Shown here: in pieces, positions 8,681 through 16,683 of the stretch | Layout of the letters: every line of letters starts with the position of its first letter | Position numbering within the stretch: position 1 is the first letter of the stretch | DNA from: Bacteroidales bacterium | Lineage (GTDB): Bacteria; Bacteroidota; Bacteroidia; Bacteroidales; Muribaculaceae | Assembly: GCA_019420545.1 (NCBI GenBank) | Contig: JAHZGZ010000226.1 | Coordinates: forward strand, 1-26,913 | Reading direction: 5' to 3' | Length of the DNA stretch: 26,913 nt | Program-made: the position numbers and the translations under genes | Notes under the pieces: model-generated | Database searches by the model: none | What the model saw: the letters and a program-made list of their open reading frames with translations, nothing else | What the model was told of the DNA's origin: nothing

Positions 8681-11600
8681 TTAGAAAGAAGCTACTACAC
8701 CGAGCGATACGGTGATTGGACGGGGATATACGCCGTTGTCGATACCGGAGAATACCTCGGGGTCAAGACCGTTGTACTTGGTGATGACGAAGGGATTCTG
8801 TACGGCGCCATAGAGGCGGAGACGGAGGGCGTTGTTGAGGAGCGAAGGCCAGGTGTAGCCTACTGTGATGTTGTCGCAGCGGAGGAACGATGCGTTGCGC
8901 ACGAAGTAGTCGCTCTGCACGCCCTTCACGCCGAGGTCGTTGAAGAGGAAGCGGTTGGCCATGAGGTTGCTCAGGGGCACTGATGCCGTCGACGACTTGC
9001 TCACGTTGGAAGCCTCGAAGTCGTTGTATACCCAGTTGCCGATGTTGGCGCGGAGCACGATGCCGAAGTCCCAGTTCTTATAATTTACGGTGTTGTTCCA
9101 TGTGAGCACGACTTTCGGGTCGCGGCTGTGGTAGAGGTACTTGTCGGCTTCGGTGATCTGGCCGTCGCCGTTGCGGTCGACATACTGGCCCTCGATGGGA
9201 TCGCCGTTCTGGTCATATACCTGCTGGTAAACGAGGTAGCTGTAGGCGGGATGTCCTACCTTGTGGGCCTGGATGGTGCCTCCCGTACCTGCGGAGATGC
9301 CGCCGGTGGGGATGAAGAAGTCGGGATCGTCGGTAGCCGTAAGCTTGGTGATCTTATTGTGGTTCCAGGCTATGTTGAAGTCAGATGTCCAGGTAACGTC
9401 CTGAGTGACGATCGGGCGGGTCGAGATATTGAACTCGATACCGGTGTTCTCGAGGTCACCGATGTTGACGTTGAGCGCGTTGGTGAGGTTGGAGCCTGCG
9501 GGAACTGTGGTATAGGTAAGGAGGTCTTTGGTCTTGCGCTTGTAGAAATCGATACTCCCGTTGATGCGGTTGTTGAGCAAGCCGAAGTCAACGCCGACGT
9601 TCCATGTATGGGTCTCCTCCCACTTGATTTCGGGATTGAAGCCGTTGGGCTTGATTACGTTAACATAGTCGTAGGCCGAGCCATACTGTCCGCGCAGCGA
9701 TTCGGGAATCGGGTTGGGATAGGAAGTGGTGTTGGGCTCTACGTTGCCGTTGTTGCCGATGATGTATACAGGGAGGTAGGGGAAGAAGTCGTTGCCGAGA
9801 TCCTGCTGACCGGTTACACCGTAGCCTACGCGAAGTTTAAGGTCGGAGAGCACGGGGCGTAGCGAAGCCATGAAGTCCTCGTCGATGATACGCCATGCAA
9901 GGGCAACCGAGGGGAATGTACCCCAGCGGTGATCCTTCGAGAAGCGTGAGGTACCGTCGCGGCGCACGGTGAAAGTAAGGAGGTACTTGTCCATGAAGCC
10001 GTAGTTGAGTCGGCCGAAGAAGCTCACGAGCGCGAGGTCGTTGCGGTAGTAGCTTGTAGGATATGCCTGGAATCCGGCATAGTCGCCGGTACCGATGCGG
10101 GTAAGGCTGTTGCCCTGCCAGCGGAACGACTGCCAGGAGTAACCGGCGGTAACGTCGACGCTCGAATAGATCTTGTCGAAATCCTTCTTATAATTGAGAT
10201 AGAAGTCGAGAAGGAGGTTGGCCTTCACCTGATGTTCGTGGAACACGCGGCCCTGTCCGTCGCGTGTCGACTTGATGAAGTATCCCTTGGGGAGATTGCC
10301 AAGCTGGTCGACGGGGATAAGTATGTCGGTCTCCTTGCCGTCGGCACCTATGCCCTTGATGTAGGGGAGGTCGGAACCATTCTTCCACGATGCGGGAGAG
10401 TAGGCGTTATTGATAGTGTCGACATTCGAGCGCGAGATGTCGTAACCGAGGTTGAGGTTGGCGTGGAGTTCGGGGAGCCAGGGGAGAGCGCCGTCGATCT
10501 GGAGGTTGCCGATCGACTGGAACACCTTCGACTGCGAGTCGTACTCCTTGATAAGCGACACGGGGTTGAGGGCCTTCAGGGTGTTGATGGCCGAGCCCTT
10601 GGTATTGGGGCCGGCAACAGCAGTGCCTGCATAGGTGGTGTAGTTGAGGAATATATTGCCGTCGGGAGCATATACGGGTAGAGTGGGGTTGAAGCTCACC
10701 GCGCTACCGAGAGCCGACTCCTCGTAGAACCGGTTGTTGATGTATGCGCCGCGGAGGTTGGCGTTGATCGAGAGAAGTCCGTTGAAGAACTTGGGCGAAA
10801 GGTTGAGGCCGACAATACCGTTGTTGTTGGTATAGCTTACCGACACGCGGTAGGGAAGCGCGCGGTATGTGCCGCCTACGCTGAGATTGTAGTCGGAGCT
10901 TACAGTTGTACGGAGCACCTCTTTCTGCCAGTCGGTAGAATAGTTGCCGAGGGCGTTGGCCTGAGAAGAGCCTTCGCCATATTCATTAATGATGAAGTTT
11001 CGGAACTGAGAGGCCGACATCATGTCCATGTAGTTGCGCGGAGTGTTGATGTACATGTTGGCGGCGAAATTGACTGTCGGAGCGCCCGAGCTGCCCTTCT
11101 TGGTGGTGATGATAATCACACCGTTGGATGCGCGGCTACCGAAAATTGCAGTTGCCGATGCATCCTTGAGGATTGTCATCGACTCGATGCTCTCGGGGTT
11201 GACGAGCGACAGAGGGTTGGAAGAACCCAGAGTGCCCTTTGTGTCCATAGGCACACCGTCGATAACGATAAGGGGCTCGTTGGAGGCAGAAAGCGAAGCG
11301 CCGCCGCGAATCTGGATATTGGCTTTGCCTTCAGGCTGACCGCCGGCGGTAGTGACAACCACACCGGGCGAACGTCCTACAAGAAGATCCTGGGCCGATG
11401 TCGAGAGTCCGGCCTGCACTTCAGAAGGCTTGATGGCCGATACAGCGCCGGTTGCATCGCTCTTCTTGACGGTACCATAGCCGATGGCCACCACCTCGTT
11501 GAGCATGACGGAGTTTTCGGAGAGCACCACATTAATGGTAGTGCGGCCGTTTACAGCTACGTTCTGTGTATCGTAGCCTACATAAGAGAATACAAGGGTA

Positions 11601-11824
11601 GCGTTGGCGTCGACGTCGATACGGTAATTGCCGTCGAAGTCGGTGGCTGTACCCATCTGGGTGCCTTTTGCGAGCACACTCGCCCCGATAAGGGGTTCAC
11701 CGGTCTTGTCAGTGACTGTACCTGATACGGTAATCTTCTGTGCAAGAGCCGGCAGGGAAAGACAGAGGACCATCAAGGTCACGATCCATGCCTTCCGATT
11801 CATCTGGAACCAAATGTTCTTCAT
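8681..11824 (-). CDS. SusC/RagA family TonB-dependent receptor
   Basis: Outer-membrane beta-barrel transporter of 1047 aa that imports oligosaccharides with TonB energy. Order: signal peptide (about 1-28, cut after PALAQ), carboxypeptidase-regulatory-like domain (about 31-110, containing GTVTDKTGEPLIGASV), plug domain with the SusC signature region (LNEVVAIGYGTVKKSD at about 108-123, then IQIRGGAS and PLIVIDGVPMD), and the barrel to the C-terminus. The last residue is Phe, as expected for BAM-inserted barrels. The first ATG at 11822-11824 is used; an alternative at 11801-11803 (MNRKAW) would shorten the n-region by 7 residues. There is no N-terminal signalling extension, so direct sigma/anti-sigma signalling through this receptor is not indicated. 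It heads the operon susC-D-E-F. Confidence 0.95.
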   Translation of the reverse strand: MKNIWFQMNRKAWIVTLMVLCLSLPALAQKITVSGTVTDKTGEPLIGASVLAKGTQMGTATDFDGNYRIDVDANATLVFSYVGYDTQNVAVNGRTTINVVLSENSVMLNEVVAIGYGTVKKSDATGAVSAIKPSEVQAGLSTSAQDLLVGRSPGVVVTTAGGQPEGKANIQIRGGASLSASNEPLIVIDGVPMDTKGTLGSSNPLSLVNPESIESMTILKDASATAIFGSRASNGVIIITTKKGSSGAPTVNFAANMYINTPRNYMDMMSASQFRNFIINEYGEGSSQANALGNYSTDWQKEVLRTTVSSDYNLSVGGTYRALPYRVSVSYTNNNGIVGLNLSPKFFNGLLSINANLRGAYINNRFYEESALGSAVSFNPTLPVYAPDGNIFLNYTTYAGTAVAGPNTKGSAINTLKALNPVSLIKEYDSQSKVFQSIGNLQIDGALPWLPELHANLNLGYDISRSNVDTINNAYSPASWKNGSDLPYIKGIGADGKETDILIPVDQLGNLPKGYFIKSTRDGQGRVFHEHQVKANLLLDFYLNYKKDFDKIYSSVDVTAGYSWQSFRWQGNSLTRIGTGDYAGFQAYPTSYYRNDLALVSFFGRLNYGFMDKYLLTFTVRRDGTSRFSKDHRWGTFPSVALAWRIIDEDFMASLRPVLSDLKLRVGYGVTGQQDLGNDFFPYLPVYIIGNNGNVEPNTTSYPNPIPESLRGQYGSAYDYVNVIKPNGFNPEIKWEETHTWNVGVDFGLLNNRINGSIDFYKRKTKDLLTYTTVPAGSNLTNALNVNIGDLENTGIEFNISTRPIVTQDVTWTSDFNIAWNHNKITKLTATDDPDFFIPTGGISAGTGGTIQAHKVGHPAYSYLVYQQVYDQNGDPIEGQYVDRNGDGQITEADKYLYHSRDPKVVLTWNNTVNYKNWDFGIVLRANIGNWVYNDFEASNVSKSSTASVPLSNLMANRFLFNDLGVKGVQSDYFVRNASFLRCDNITVGYTWPSLLNNALRLRLYGAVQNPFVITKYNGLDPEVFSGIDNGVYPRPITVSLGVVASF

Positions 11825-12021
11825 GCAAGAGTTTGTTTAATAATTATTGTTGATAAAAAAGTTGGCTATAAGACATTTATGCCGCGCAATCGCGACAAAG
11901 GTGTTTTCCCGGGCAACGGTAAGACACGTGCTTCATGGGAATGGAGAGAGAAAAGAGGCGGGATGACTGACAAAGACTCAAGGGGATACCGGGGGGCAGA
12001 CCCTCTCTTTCTTATGAATGC

Positions 12022-12061
12022 TAAAAACTATCTTTCTTTCACTTGAATAAAAAACTATCTT
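12022..12061. repeat. Pair of direct repeats in the susC leader
   Basis: TAAAAACTATCTT at 12022-12034 and TAAAAAACTATCTT at 12048-12061, 26 bp apart. They lie within the predicted 5' leader of susC. Function unknown. Confidence 0.5.
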
Positions 12062-12076
12062 CAGACTCATTAGGGT

Positions 12077-12103
12077 AGGTTTGTCAAAATTGTAAACAAA
12101 CCT
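12077..12103 (-). other. Hairpin at the 5' end of the susC leader
   Basis: AGGTTTGT and ACAAACCT form a perfect 8-bp stem around an 11-nt loop. On the minus strand it begins about 10 nt after the predicted transcription start, so it would cap the 5' end of the operon mRNA. A role in mRNA stability is possible but not shown. Confidence 0.5.
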
Positions 12104-12119
12104 CCTCGGAGTTCGACGG

Positions 12120-12127
12120 CAAATATA
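12120..12127 (-). promoter_or_regulatory. -7 box of the susC operon promoter
   Basis: Minus-strand TATATTTG followed by CC, matching the TAnnTTTG consensus. No good TTTG lies 17-21 nt upstream (only an AT-rich TTTTA), which would fit a promoter needing an activator. Transcription from here gives a leader of about 290 nt. Confidence 0.6.
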
Positions 12128-12217
12128 ATGCGTTTTAAATAAAATTTAGCTAATTCGACTATAGAAATTGCTTTTCATTAAACTTATTTAACACTCATAC
12201 CGATTGGATTTCTGCGT

Positions 12218-12233
12218 ATGTATAAATATACAT
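12218..12233. promoter_or_regulatory. AT-rich inverted repeat upstream of the susC promoter
   Basis: ATGTATA-AA-TATACAT, a perfect 7-bp inverted repeat, centred about 100 bp upstream of the predicted susC transcription start. The position suits an activator site for a sus-type operon, but no regulator is in the window. It could also be part of the 3' region of dciA. Confidence 0.3.
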
Positions 12234-12323
12234 CCTCAAATTCAACAAAATAGACAGCAAACGGAAGTATTGTGAACCTTTGCGCTTTGGATGATTTAAC
12301 TTAATTATGTTAATATTGTGCGG

Positions 12324-12617
12324 TCAATGAATTGCAATATCCGTTATTACAGGGCGCCCTATTATGCTGTTGATATCCGCCACGAGACGCTCGCGGCAGA
12401 ACGCAAGTTCCTGCTTGAGCGGAGCGGAGGATATATACACGTGCAGCACGCCGTCGCGGCCTACATAACGGCGCGTGGTATAGCGGTTGATGACGTGGCC
12501 CACGACCTCGGGCCACAGGTATGCGGCACGCTGCTCGTCGACAGTGGAGGTGAGGCCTTCGTGGCTGAGGTACTCGTCGATGATCTGATTGACTGATTTG
12601 GGATCGGTACGCTTCAT
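12324..12617 (-). CDS. DUF721 / DciA-like protein
   Basis: A 97-aa protein of the DUF721 family, which includes DciA, the helicase-loading factor of bacteria that lack DnaC or DnaI. Visible family features are the N-terminal helix (SVNQIIDEYL), the conserved W-P-E-V-V-G core (LWPEVVGHVINRYT) and the hydrophobic beta strand GVLHVYISSAPLKQELAF, followed by helix and IINSIIG-like end. Bacteroidetes members are about this short. The gene follows recF in the same direction, a common arrangement in this phylum, but a 185-bp gap with a minisatellite separates them. The start ATG at 12615-12617 is the first in frame. A DciA role is inferred from family, not proven. Confidence 0.82.
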   Translation of the reverse strand: MKRTDPKSVNQIIDEYLSHEGLTSTVDEQRAAYLWPEVVGHVINRYTTRRYVGRDGVLHVYISSAPLKQELAFCRERLVADINSIIGRPVITDIAIH

Positions 12618-12656
12618 TATTAACGACGGTATTATTTTAATGGATTACACTAACGG

Positions 12657-12762
12657 CTCTAATGTCCTTAAAGTCTTTAGGGTCGTTAAAGTCCTTAAAG
12701 TCCTTAAAGTCCTTAACGACTCTAAAGTCCCTAGAGACCCTAAAGTCTCTAAAGTCCCTACC
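12657..12762. repeat. Minisatellite with 9-bp period
   Basis: About eleven degenerate units of a 9-bp motif, best seen as GTCCTTAAA on the plus strand, with variants GTCTTTAGG and GTCTCTAAA. The central units at 12687-12711 are identical. The array fills most of the gap between the recF stop and the dciA start. Each unit contains a partly palindromic TTTAAA or CTTTAAAG, so the RNA could fold. Confidence 0.85.
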
Positions 12763-12802
12763 AACTTTACAGCCCCATAAACTTCCCCACAATAATTGCT
12801 TT

Positions 12803-13912
12803 TCAGTCAAGGTGAATTGGGGTGAAAGCTCCGGAATCGACATGCCATAGGGAGTAGTCGGAGCCGGTGCGGCGCATTATCTCGTCAAGATGGGTGCGGT
12901 TGGTATCGGTGATGAATATCTGGCCGAAGGCCGCGCCGGCGACAAGCTCCATTATGCGCTCCACGCGTGTGGCGTCAAGCTTGTCGAATATGTCGTCGAG
13001 CAGGAGCAGGGGGCGCATCCCCACGTTGTCGCGGAGAAATTCGTACTGGGCGAGGCGCAGGGCAATCGCATAGGTCTTGCACTGCCCCTGCGAGGCCGCG
13101 CGGCGCATGGGCATGCCGTCGATGAGCATGTCGAGATCGTCGCGGTGGGGGCCGACGGTGGTATGGCGAAGGGCCTCGTCGCGGCGGCGTGCGCCATCGA
13201 GGAGCGCTGTGAGGGTCGAGCCGGGGACGTTGAGGGTGCTGTCGTAGCGCAGCTCGACCTGCTCTGCGCCTGGGCCTGATATGGCCGAATAGTAGCGTGA
13301 GAAGATCGATGTAAGGCGCTCGGTCCATGAGGCGCGGGCGGCATGGATGGTGTCGGCGGCCATATCCATCTGCATCTCCACGGCAGCGAAGAGCGAGGGG
13401 TCGGTAATGCCGTCGCGGAGCATGCGGTTGCGCTGGTCGAGGGTGCGGCCGTAGCGTATGAGGGCGTCGAGATAGAGCGGATCGGTCTGTGAGATCACCA
13501 TGTCCATGAGGCGGCGGCGCTCGTCGGAGGAGCCGCGTATGATGTCGACATCCTGAGGCGACGACATGACGAGGGGGAAGGCCCCGATGTGGGCCGACAG
13601 GCGCTGATATTCCTTCCCCTGGCGCTTGAGCGACTTGCGTCGGCCGGGGGTGATACCGAGCGAGAGCTGCTCGTCGATGCCGTGGCGCAGGTAGAGGGCA
13701 CGCACCATGGCGAAGTCATCGCCGCGGCGTATCACCTGCGCGTCGGTCATCCCCGAGAAGCTTTTGCAGAAGCTGAGGAAGTATATGGCGTCGAGCAGAT
13801 TGCTCTTCCCCATGCCGTTGTTGCCCAGCAGGGCGTTGACCTTGGGGGAGAAGGTAAGCGAGGCTTCGGCGATATTCTTGAAGCCGTTGATCTGTATCTC
13901 TTTGAGAATCAT
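12803..13912 (-). CDS. recF: DNA replication and repair protein RecF
   Basis: RecF (369 aa) is an SMC-like ATPase that helps load RecA at gaps through the RecFOR pathway. Walker A GNNGMGKS is at residues 30-37. The ABC signature ASQGQ is near 273 and Walker B LLLLDDIFDKLD near 304-315. MKEIQINGFKN-like N-terminal beta strands precede Walker A, as in all RecF proteins (here MILKEIQINGFKN). The start ATG at 13910-13912 sits 6 bp after the trmD stop, so trmD and recF form one transcription unit. The length is normal and no key motif is missing. Confidence 0.96.
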   Translation of the reverse strand: MILKEIQINGFKNIAEASLTFSPKVNALLGNNGMGKSNLLDAIYFLSFCKSFSGMTDAQVIRRGDDFAMVRALYLRHGIDEQLSLGITPGRRKSLKRQGKEYQRLSAHIGAFPLVMSSPQDVDIIRGSSDERRRLMDMVISQTDPLYLDALIRYGRTLDQRNRMLRDGITDPSLFAAVEMQMDMAADTIHAARASWTERLTSIFSRYYSAISGPGAEQVELRYDSTLNVPGSTLTALLDGARRRDEALRHTTVGPHRDDLDMLIDGMPMRRAASQGQCKTYAIALRLAQYEFLRDNVGMRPLLLLDDIFDKLDATRVERIMELVAGAAFGQIFITDTNRTHLDEIMRRTGSDYSLWHVDSGAFTPIHLD

Positions 13913-13918
13913 GTTGCG

Positions 13919-14608
13919 TCAGTCGAGACCAAGCTCTTTGAGAAGGTTGGGGCGGAGCTGCCGGGTACGCGCTATAGCCTGCTCGTGGCGCCACTCGTCG
14001 ATGCGCGCCTGATGGCCCGAGAGGAGTATGTCGGGTACGCGCCAACCGCGGTATTCGGCAGGACGCGTGTAGATCGGGGGGGCGAGAAGGCCGTCCTGGA
14101 AGGAGTCGGAGAGTGCGCTCTGCTCGTCGCCGATGGCTCCGGGAATCAGGCGCACGATGGCGTCGGTGATGACGAGTGCGGGCATCTCGCCTCCGGTGAG
14201 CACATAGTCGCCGATGGTGATTTCGCGCGTAACGAGGTGCTCGCGGATGCGCTGGTCGACACCCTTGTAGTGGCCGCAGAGGATTATGATGTTGTCGAGC
14301 ATCGACATGGCGTTAGCCATCGGCTGGGTGAGCTGCTCTCCGTCGGGCGAGGTGAAGATGACCTCATCGTAGTCACGCTCGGCCTTCAAAGCCGATATGG
14401 CACGGTCGACCGGCTCGATCTGCATCACCATGCCCGCCTCGCCGCCGAAAGGATAGTCGTCGACCTTGCGGTAGCGGTTGGTGGTGTAGTCGCGAAGGTT
14501 GTGTACGTGTATCTCCACAAGTCCCTTGTCCTGCGCGCGCTTCAGAATGGAGCATCCCAGCGGCGACTCCAGCATCTCGGGCAGTACTGTAATTATATCG
14601 ATGCGCAT
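13919..14608 (-). CDS. trmD: tRNA (guanine37-N1)-methyltransferase
   Basis: TrmD (229 aa) methylates G37 of tRNAs with a G36 to prevent frameshifting, using S-adenosylmethionine bound in a trefoil knot. Family motifs are all present: YPFGGEAGMV near residues 53-62, LCGHYKGVDQR near 110-120, IGDYVLTGGE near 132-141, and DSFQDGLLAPPIYTRP near 167-182 with the catalytic Asp. The start ATG at 14606-14608 follows a -7 box about 35 bp upstream. In many bacteria trmD lies in the rpsP-rimM-trmD-rplS operon; here it is instead with recF, as seen in other Bacteroidetes. Confidence 0.97.
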   Translation of the reverse strand: MRIDIITVLPEMLESPLGCSILKRAQDKGLVEIHVHNLRDYTTNRYRKVDDYPFGGEAGMVMQIEPVDRAISALKAERDYDEVIFTSPDGEQLTQPMANAMSMLDNIIILCGHYKGVDQRIREHLVTREITIGDYVLTGGEMPALVITDAIVRLIPGAIGDEQSALSDSFQDGLLAPPIYTRPAEYRGWRVPDILLSGHQARIDEWRHEQAIARTRQLRPNLLKELGLD

Positions 14609-14642
14609 AGCTATTTGCCTATATATTCTATATATTATTGTG

Positions 14643-14650
14643 CAAATTTA
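14643..14650 (-). promoter_or_regulatory. -7 box of the trmD-recF-dciA promoter
   Basis: Minus-strand TAAATTTG followed by C, a TAnnTTTG match, 34 nt upstream of the trmD start. No clear -33 TTTG is visible. Confidence 0.55.
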
Positions 14651-14681
14651 GCGGTTTTAGCCGACATATCCCTCCCCCTTG

Positions 14682-14726
14682 AAAAAAACGTTGGGCCACA
14701 CATCGGGAAAATCAGATGTGCGGCCC
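14682..14726 (-). terminator. Intrinsic terminator of tpx
   Basis: GGGCCGCACATC and GATGTGTGGCCC (minus strand) form a 12-bp stem with one mismatch and a 10-nt loop. On the minus strand it is followed by AACG and a run of seven T. It begins about 35 nt after the tpx stop codon. Confidence 0.85.
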
Positions 14727-14761
14727 ATGCGGTAGGCTTTTATGTAGCAAAGAGAGGAGGA

Positions 14762-15259
14762 TCAGAGCATGCGGAGAGCGGCGGCGTAGTCGGGCTCATT
14801 GGTGATCTCGTCGACGAGCTCGCGGTAGATTACCTTGCGGTCGGGGTCGAGGATGAGGACGGCGCGGGTGAGGAGCCCCTTCAGTGGACCGTCGACGAGC
14901 TCAACACCATATTCGCGAGCAAACTCGGGAGAGCGGAAAGCCGAGGCGGGGATCACATCCTTCAGACCTTCAAGGGTACAGAAACGGCCGGCGGCAAATG
15001 GAAGGTCGGCGGAGATGCAGAGCACAACGGCATCTTTCTTCTCGGCAGCCTGCGCGTTGAAACGGCGCACGGAGGTGGCGCACACAGGTGTGTCGAGGCT
15101 TGGGAAGATGTTGAGCACGATCTTCTTGCCGGGGAAGTCGGAGAGGTGCACCTCCTTGAGCTCGGGTGTAACGAGAGTGAATTCGGGAGCCTTGTCGCCC
15201 ACTGCGGGAAGATCGCCATAGGTATGGCATGCATTGCCTTTGAAATATACGGTTTCCAT
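14762..15259 (-). CDS. tpx: Thiol peroxidase (atypical 2-Cys peroxiredoxin)
   Basis: Tpx (165 aa) reduces hydrogen peroxide and alkyl hydroperoxides using thioredoxin. The peroxidatic Cys60 lies in PSLDTPVCATSVRRFN, the Tpx signature. The resolving Cys94 follows in AAGRFC, which matches the usual Cys61/Cys95 spacing of the family. The N-terminus VYFKGNACHTYGDLPAVGDKAPEFTLV is typical. No signal peptide, so cytoplasmic. The gene appears to stand alone: a terminator follows it, and another separates it from the upstream gene. Confidence 0.96.
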   Translation of the reverse strand: METVYFKGNACHTYGDLPAVGDKAPEFTLVTPELKEVHLSDFPGKKIVLNIFPSLDTPVCATSVRRFNAQAAEKKDAVVLCISADLPFAAGRFCTLEGLKDVIPASAFRSPEFAREYGVELVDGPLKGLLTRAVLILDPDRKVIYRELVDEITNEPDYAAALRML

Positions 15260-15290
15260 ATCTAACTGGGATTAAATTTGCTAATATCAG

Positions 15291-15319
15291 AAAATCGGCA
15301 GCCTCAGACTCCTGCGGAT
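15291..15319 (-). terminator. Probable terminator of the thioredoxin-fold gene
   Basis: Minus-strand ATCCGCAG and CTGCCGAT pair with one mismatch around a 10-nt loop, followed by TTTTCTG. It begins about 26 nt after the stop of the gene ending at 15346. The stem is modest. Confidence 0.45.
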
Positions 15320-15345
15320 CAATCCTTTAAGCGATGCCCGGCAGG

Positions 15346-16539
15346 TCAATGGAGCATGGCCGCTTTCTGAATAACATCGGACACGAGCGAATTGTTGTAG
15401 CCCACCGTCACGTCGGCCACCTTGCCGTCGCTCCCCACCATTATCACCACGGGGAATGTGGCGGTACCGCAATCGCGGGCGAGGGCCTTGGCCGACACAA
15501 GGGTTGTTTCCCCCATGGCCGAGGACGGAAACAGGGCGTCGACGGCATCGCGGTCGTTGCTCACTGCGGCCCAGATAATGTCGGCGTTGTAGGGGAGCTG
15601 CATGGCGGCGGAACGCACGGCGTCGATCGTCTCGCGGACGAAGGCGGCTTCCGGCTCAAAGAGCACCACAAGCGTGGGTTGCCGGAATCCCTGCGATGTG
15701 CCGAGATAGGTGTAGCGCTCACCGGTAAGCGTGGGGAGAGCGAAGCGCGGCAACGGCTGGCCGGGGAGGTTGACGATGGCGAATGTGTTATCGCGATACT
15801 TCTCGAACACGTCGGGATACATCTCGGCGAGCATACCGTCGCTTAACTGACGACAACCTATCGGAGAACGAGCATCGGTGTATCGCGCCACGATCGACTG
15901 CTCGGCCAGAGCGCCGGGATTGTTGTCGGTAGCGATATAGAAGGGGAGCATGGTGGTGCGGTCGAATGCATAGAGCACCTCGCGCGAGGTCTCGCCGTTG
16001 ATCACCAGGCGCGCGTCGAGCGCCATTGCAGGGCGCCCCTTCACCAGCGTGTCGGCACAGAAGTGCCAGATATATCCGGGGGATGTTATGATCATCTTCA
16101 GCTCTTCGGCCACAAACTGCGGAAGAAGCTCGGTGAACTGAGTGCGCCGCTGCACGCCGGGAGTACTGCCCGATGGTAGAAACGGCATCGGATCGGCTGA
16201 GAAGTGGCGCTCGACCATCCTCTCGCCGCGGAATGTGAACAGACTGCCGTCGAAGTACGCCGAGAAACCGTCGGCACCGGCGGGATTCTCCGCACCGGGC
16301 ACCGTCCAGCGTATCAGATAGTCGCACGGGGAAAGTGTGTCGCCCGCGGCATCGGTGGAATACAGGTCGACATGATATGCCACATCGTCCTGGAGCGACA
16401 TAAGCACCTGGAAATCGACCGTGGCATTGTAGCACTCCACCCCTCGCAGGCGCGAAATAAGGTCATCTACCCCCTGTGCCATACTGCACAAGGGGTAGAT
16501 AAGCACTACAGCTAACAATAAGCGTAGATTACCTCTCAT
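15346..16539 (-). CDS. Secreted thioredoxin-fold protein without CXXC
   Basis: A 397-aa exported protein. I chose the ATG at 16537-16539, which gives MRGNLRLLLAVVLIYPLCSMAQG, a clean signal peptide cut near SMAQ; the frame is open a further 63 bp upstream but that extension is polar. Residues about 25-225 form a beta-rich domain resembling the lipoprotein-sorting/LolA-like regions found in Bacteroidetes TlpA-family proteins. Residues about 265-397 look like an AhpC/TlpA thioredoxin fold (PRFALPTLTGERY, then TLVVLFEPEAAF, then GTATFPVVIMVGSDGKV). At the position where the active-site CXXC should sit the sequence is EPEAAF, so it is probably redox-inactive. The cis-Pro region (TFPVV) is kept. 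A structural or binding role is likely; the partner is unknown. Confidence 0.65.
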   Translation of the reverse strand: MRGNLRLLLAVVLIYPLCSMAQGVDDLISRLRGVECYNATVDFQVLMSLQDDVAYHVDLYSTDAAGDTLSPCDYLIRWTVPGAENPAGADGFSAYFDGSLFTFRGERMVERHFSADPMPFLPSGSTPGVQRRTQFTELLPQFVAEELKMIITSPGYIWHFCADTLVKGRPAMALDARLVINGETSREVLYAFDRTTMLPFYIATDNNPGALAEQSIVARYTDARSPIGCRQLSDGMLAEMYPDVFEKYRDNTFAIVNLPGQPLPRFALPTLTGERYTYLGTSQGFRQPTLVVLFEPEAAFVRETIDAVRSAAMQLPYNADIIWAAVSNDRDAVDALFPSSAMGETTLVSAKALARDCGTATFPVVIMVGSDGKVADVTVGYNNSLVSDVIQKAAMLH

Positions 16540-16613
16540 AATAAATGTGTGAAACGTTGTAGTATCATAACTATGCGCGCGGCGATTTTGTTCACACCGC
16601 AAACGGATGTATC

Positions 16614-16663
16614 AAAAAATTCCGGGCCTCCGTCCACGACAAAGCGCACAACGGGGCCCGGAA
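16614..16663 (-). terminator. Intrinsic terminator of ychF
   Basis: TTCCGGGCC and GGCCCGGAA pair perfectly (9 bp), with a further CCGT/ACGG pairing inside. On the minus strand the stem is followed by TTTTTT. It starts about 20 nt after the ychF stop and lies upstream of the next gene. Confidence 0.85.
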
Positions 16664-16683
16664 GTATCTGTGTCAGAAAGTGA

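Larger units (their letters stand above)
11825..12323. other. susC leader and promoter region, no gene seen
   Basis: A 499-bp gap. From the dciA side it holds an AT-rich inverted repeat (12218-12233), the susC -7 box (12120-12127), a leader hairpin (12077-12103), a pair of near-identical direct repeats (12022-12034 and 12048-12061) and a G/C-rich stretch near 11985-12005. The rest is AT-rich. I found no ORF or RNA gene that I can support. Confidence 0.6.

Noticed and set aside
12657..12762. Possible CRISPR array
   Set aside because: Units are 9 bp, directly adjacent, with no spacers; it is a minisatellite.
12637..12843. 68-codon minus frame with DFKDF repeats, and its plus-strand counterpart
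   Set aside because: The repeats come from translating the 9-bp minisatellite; it overlaps the recF end and has no independent support.
13589..15265. 558-codon open frame on the plus strand
   Set aside because: It runs antisense across recF, trmD and tpx, all strongly recognised, and through the tpx terminator; no known domain visible.
15273..15280. Plus-strand TAAATTTG between tpx and the thioredoxin-fold gene
   Set aside because: It matches the -7 consensus but points into antisense of the upstream gene with no plus-strand gene after it.
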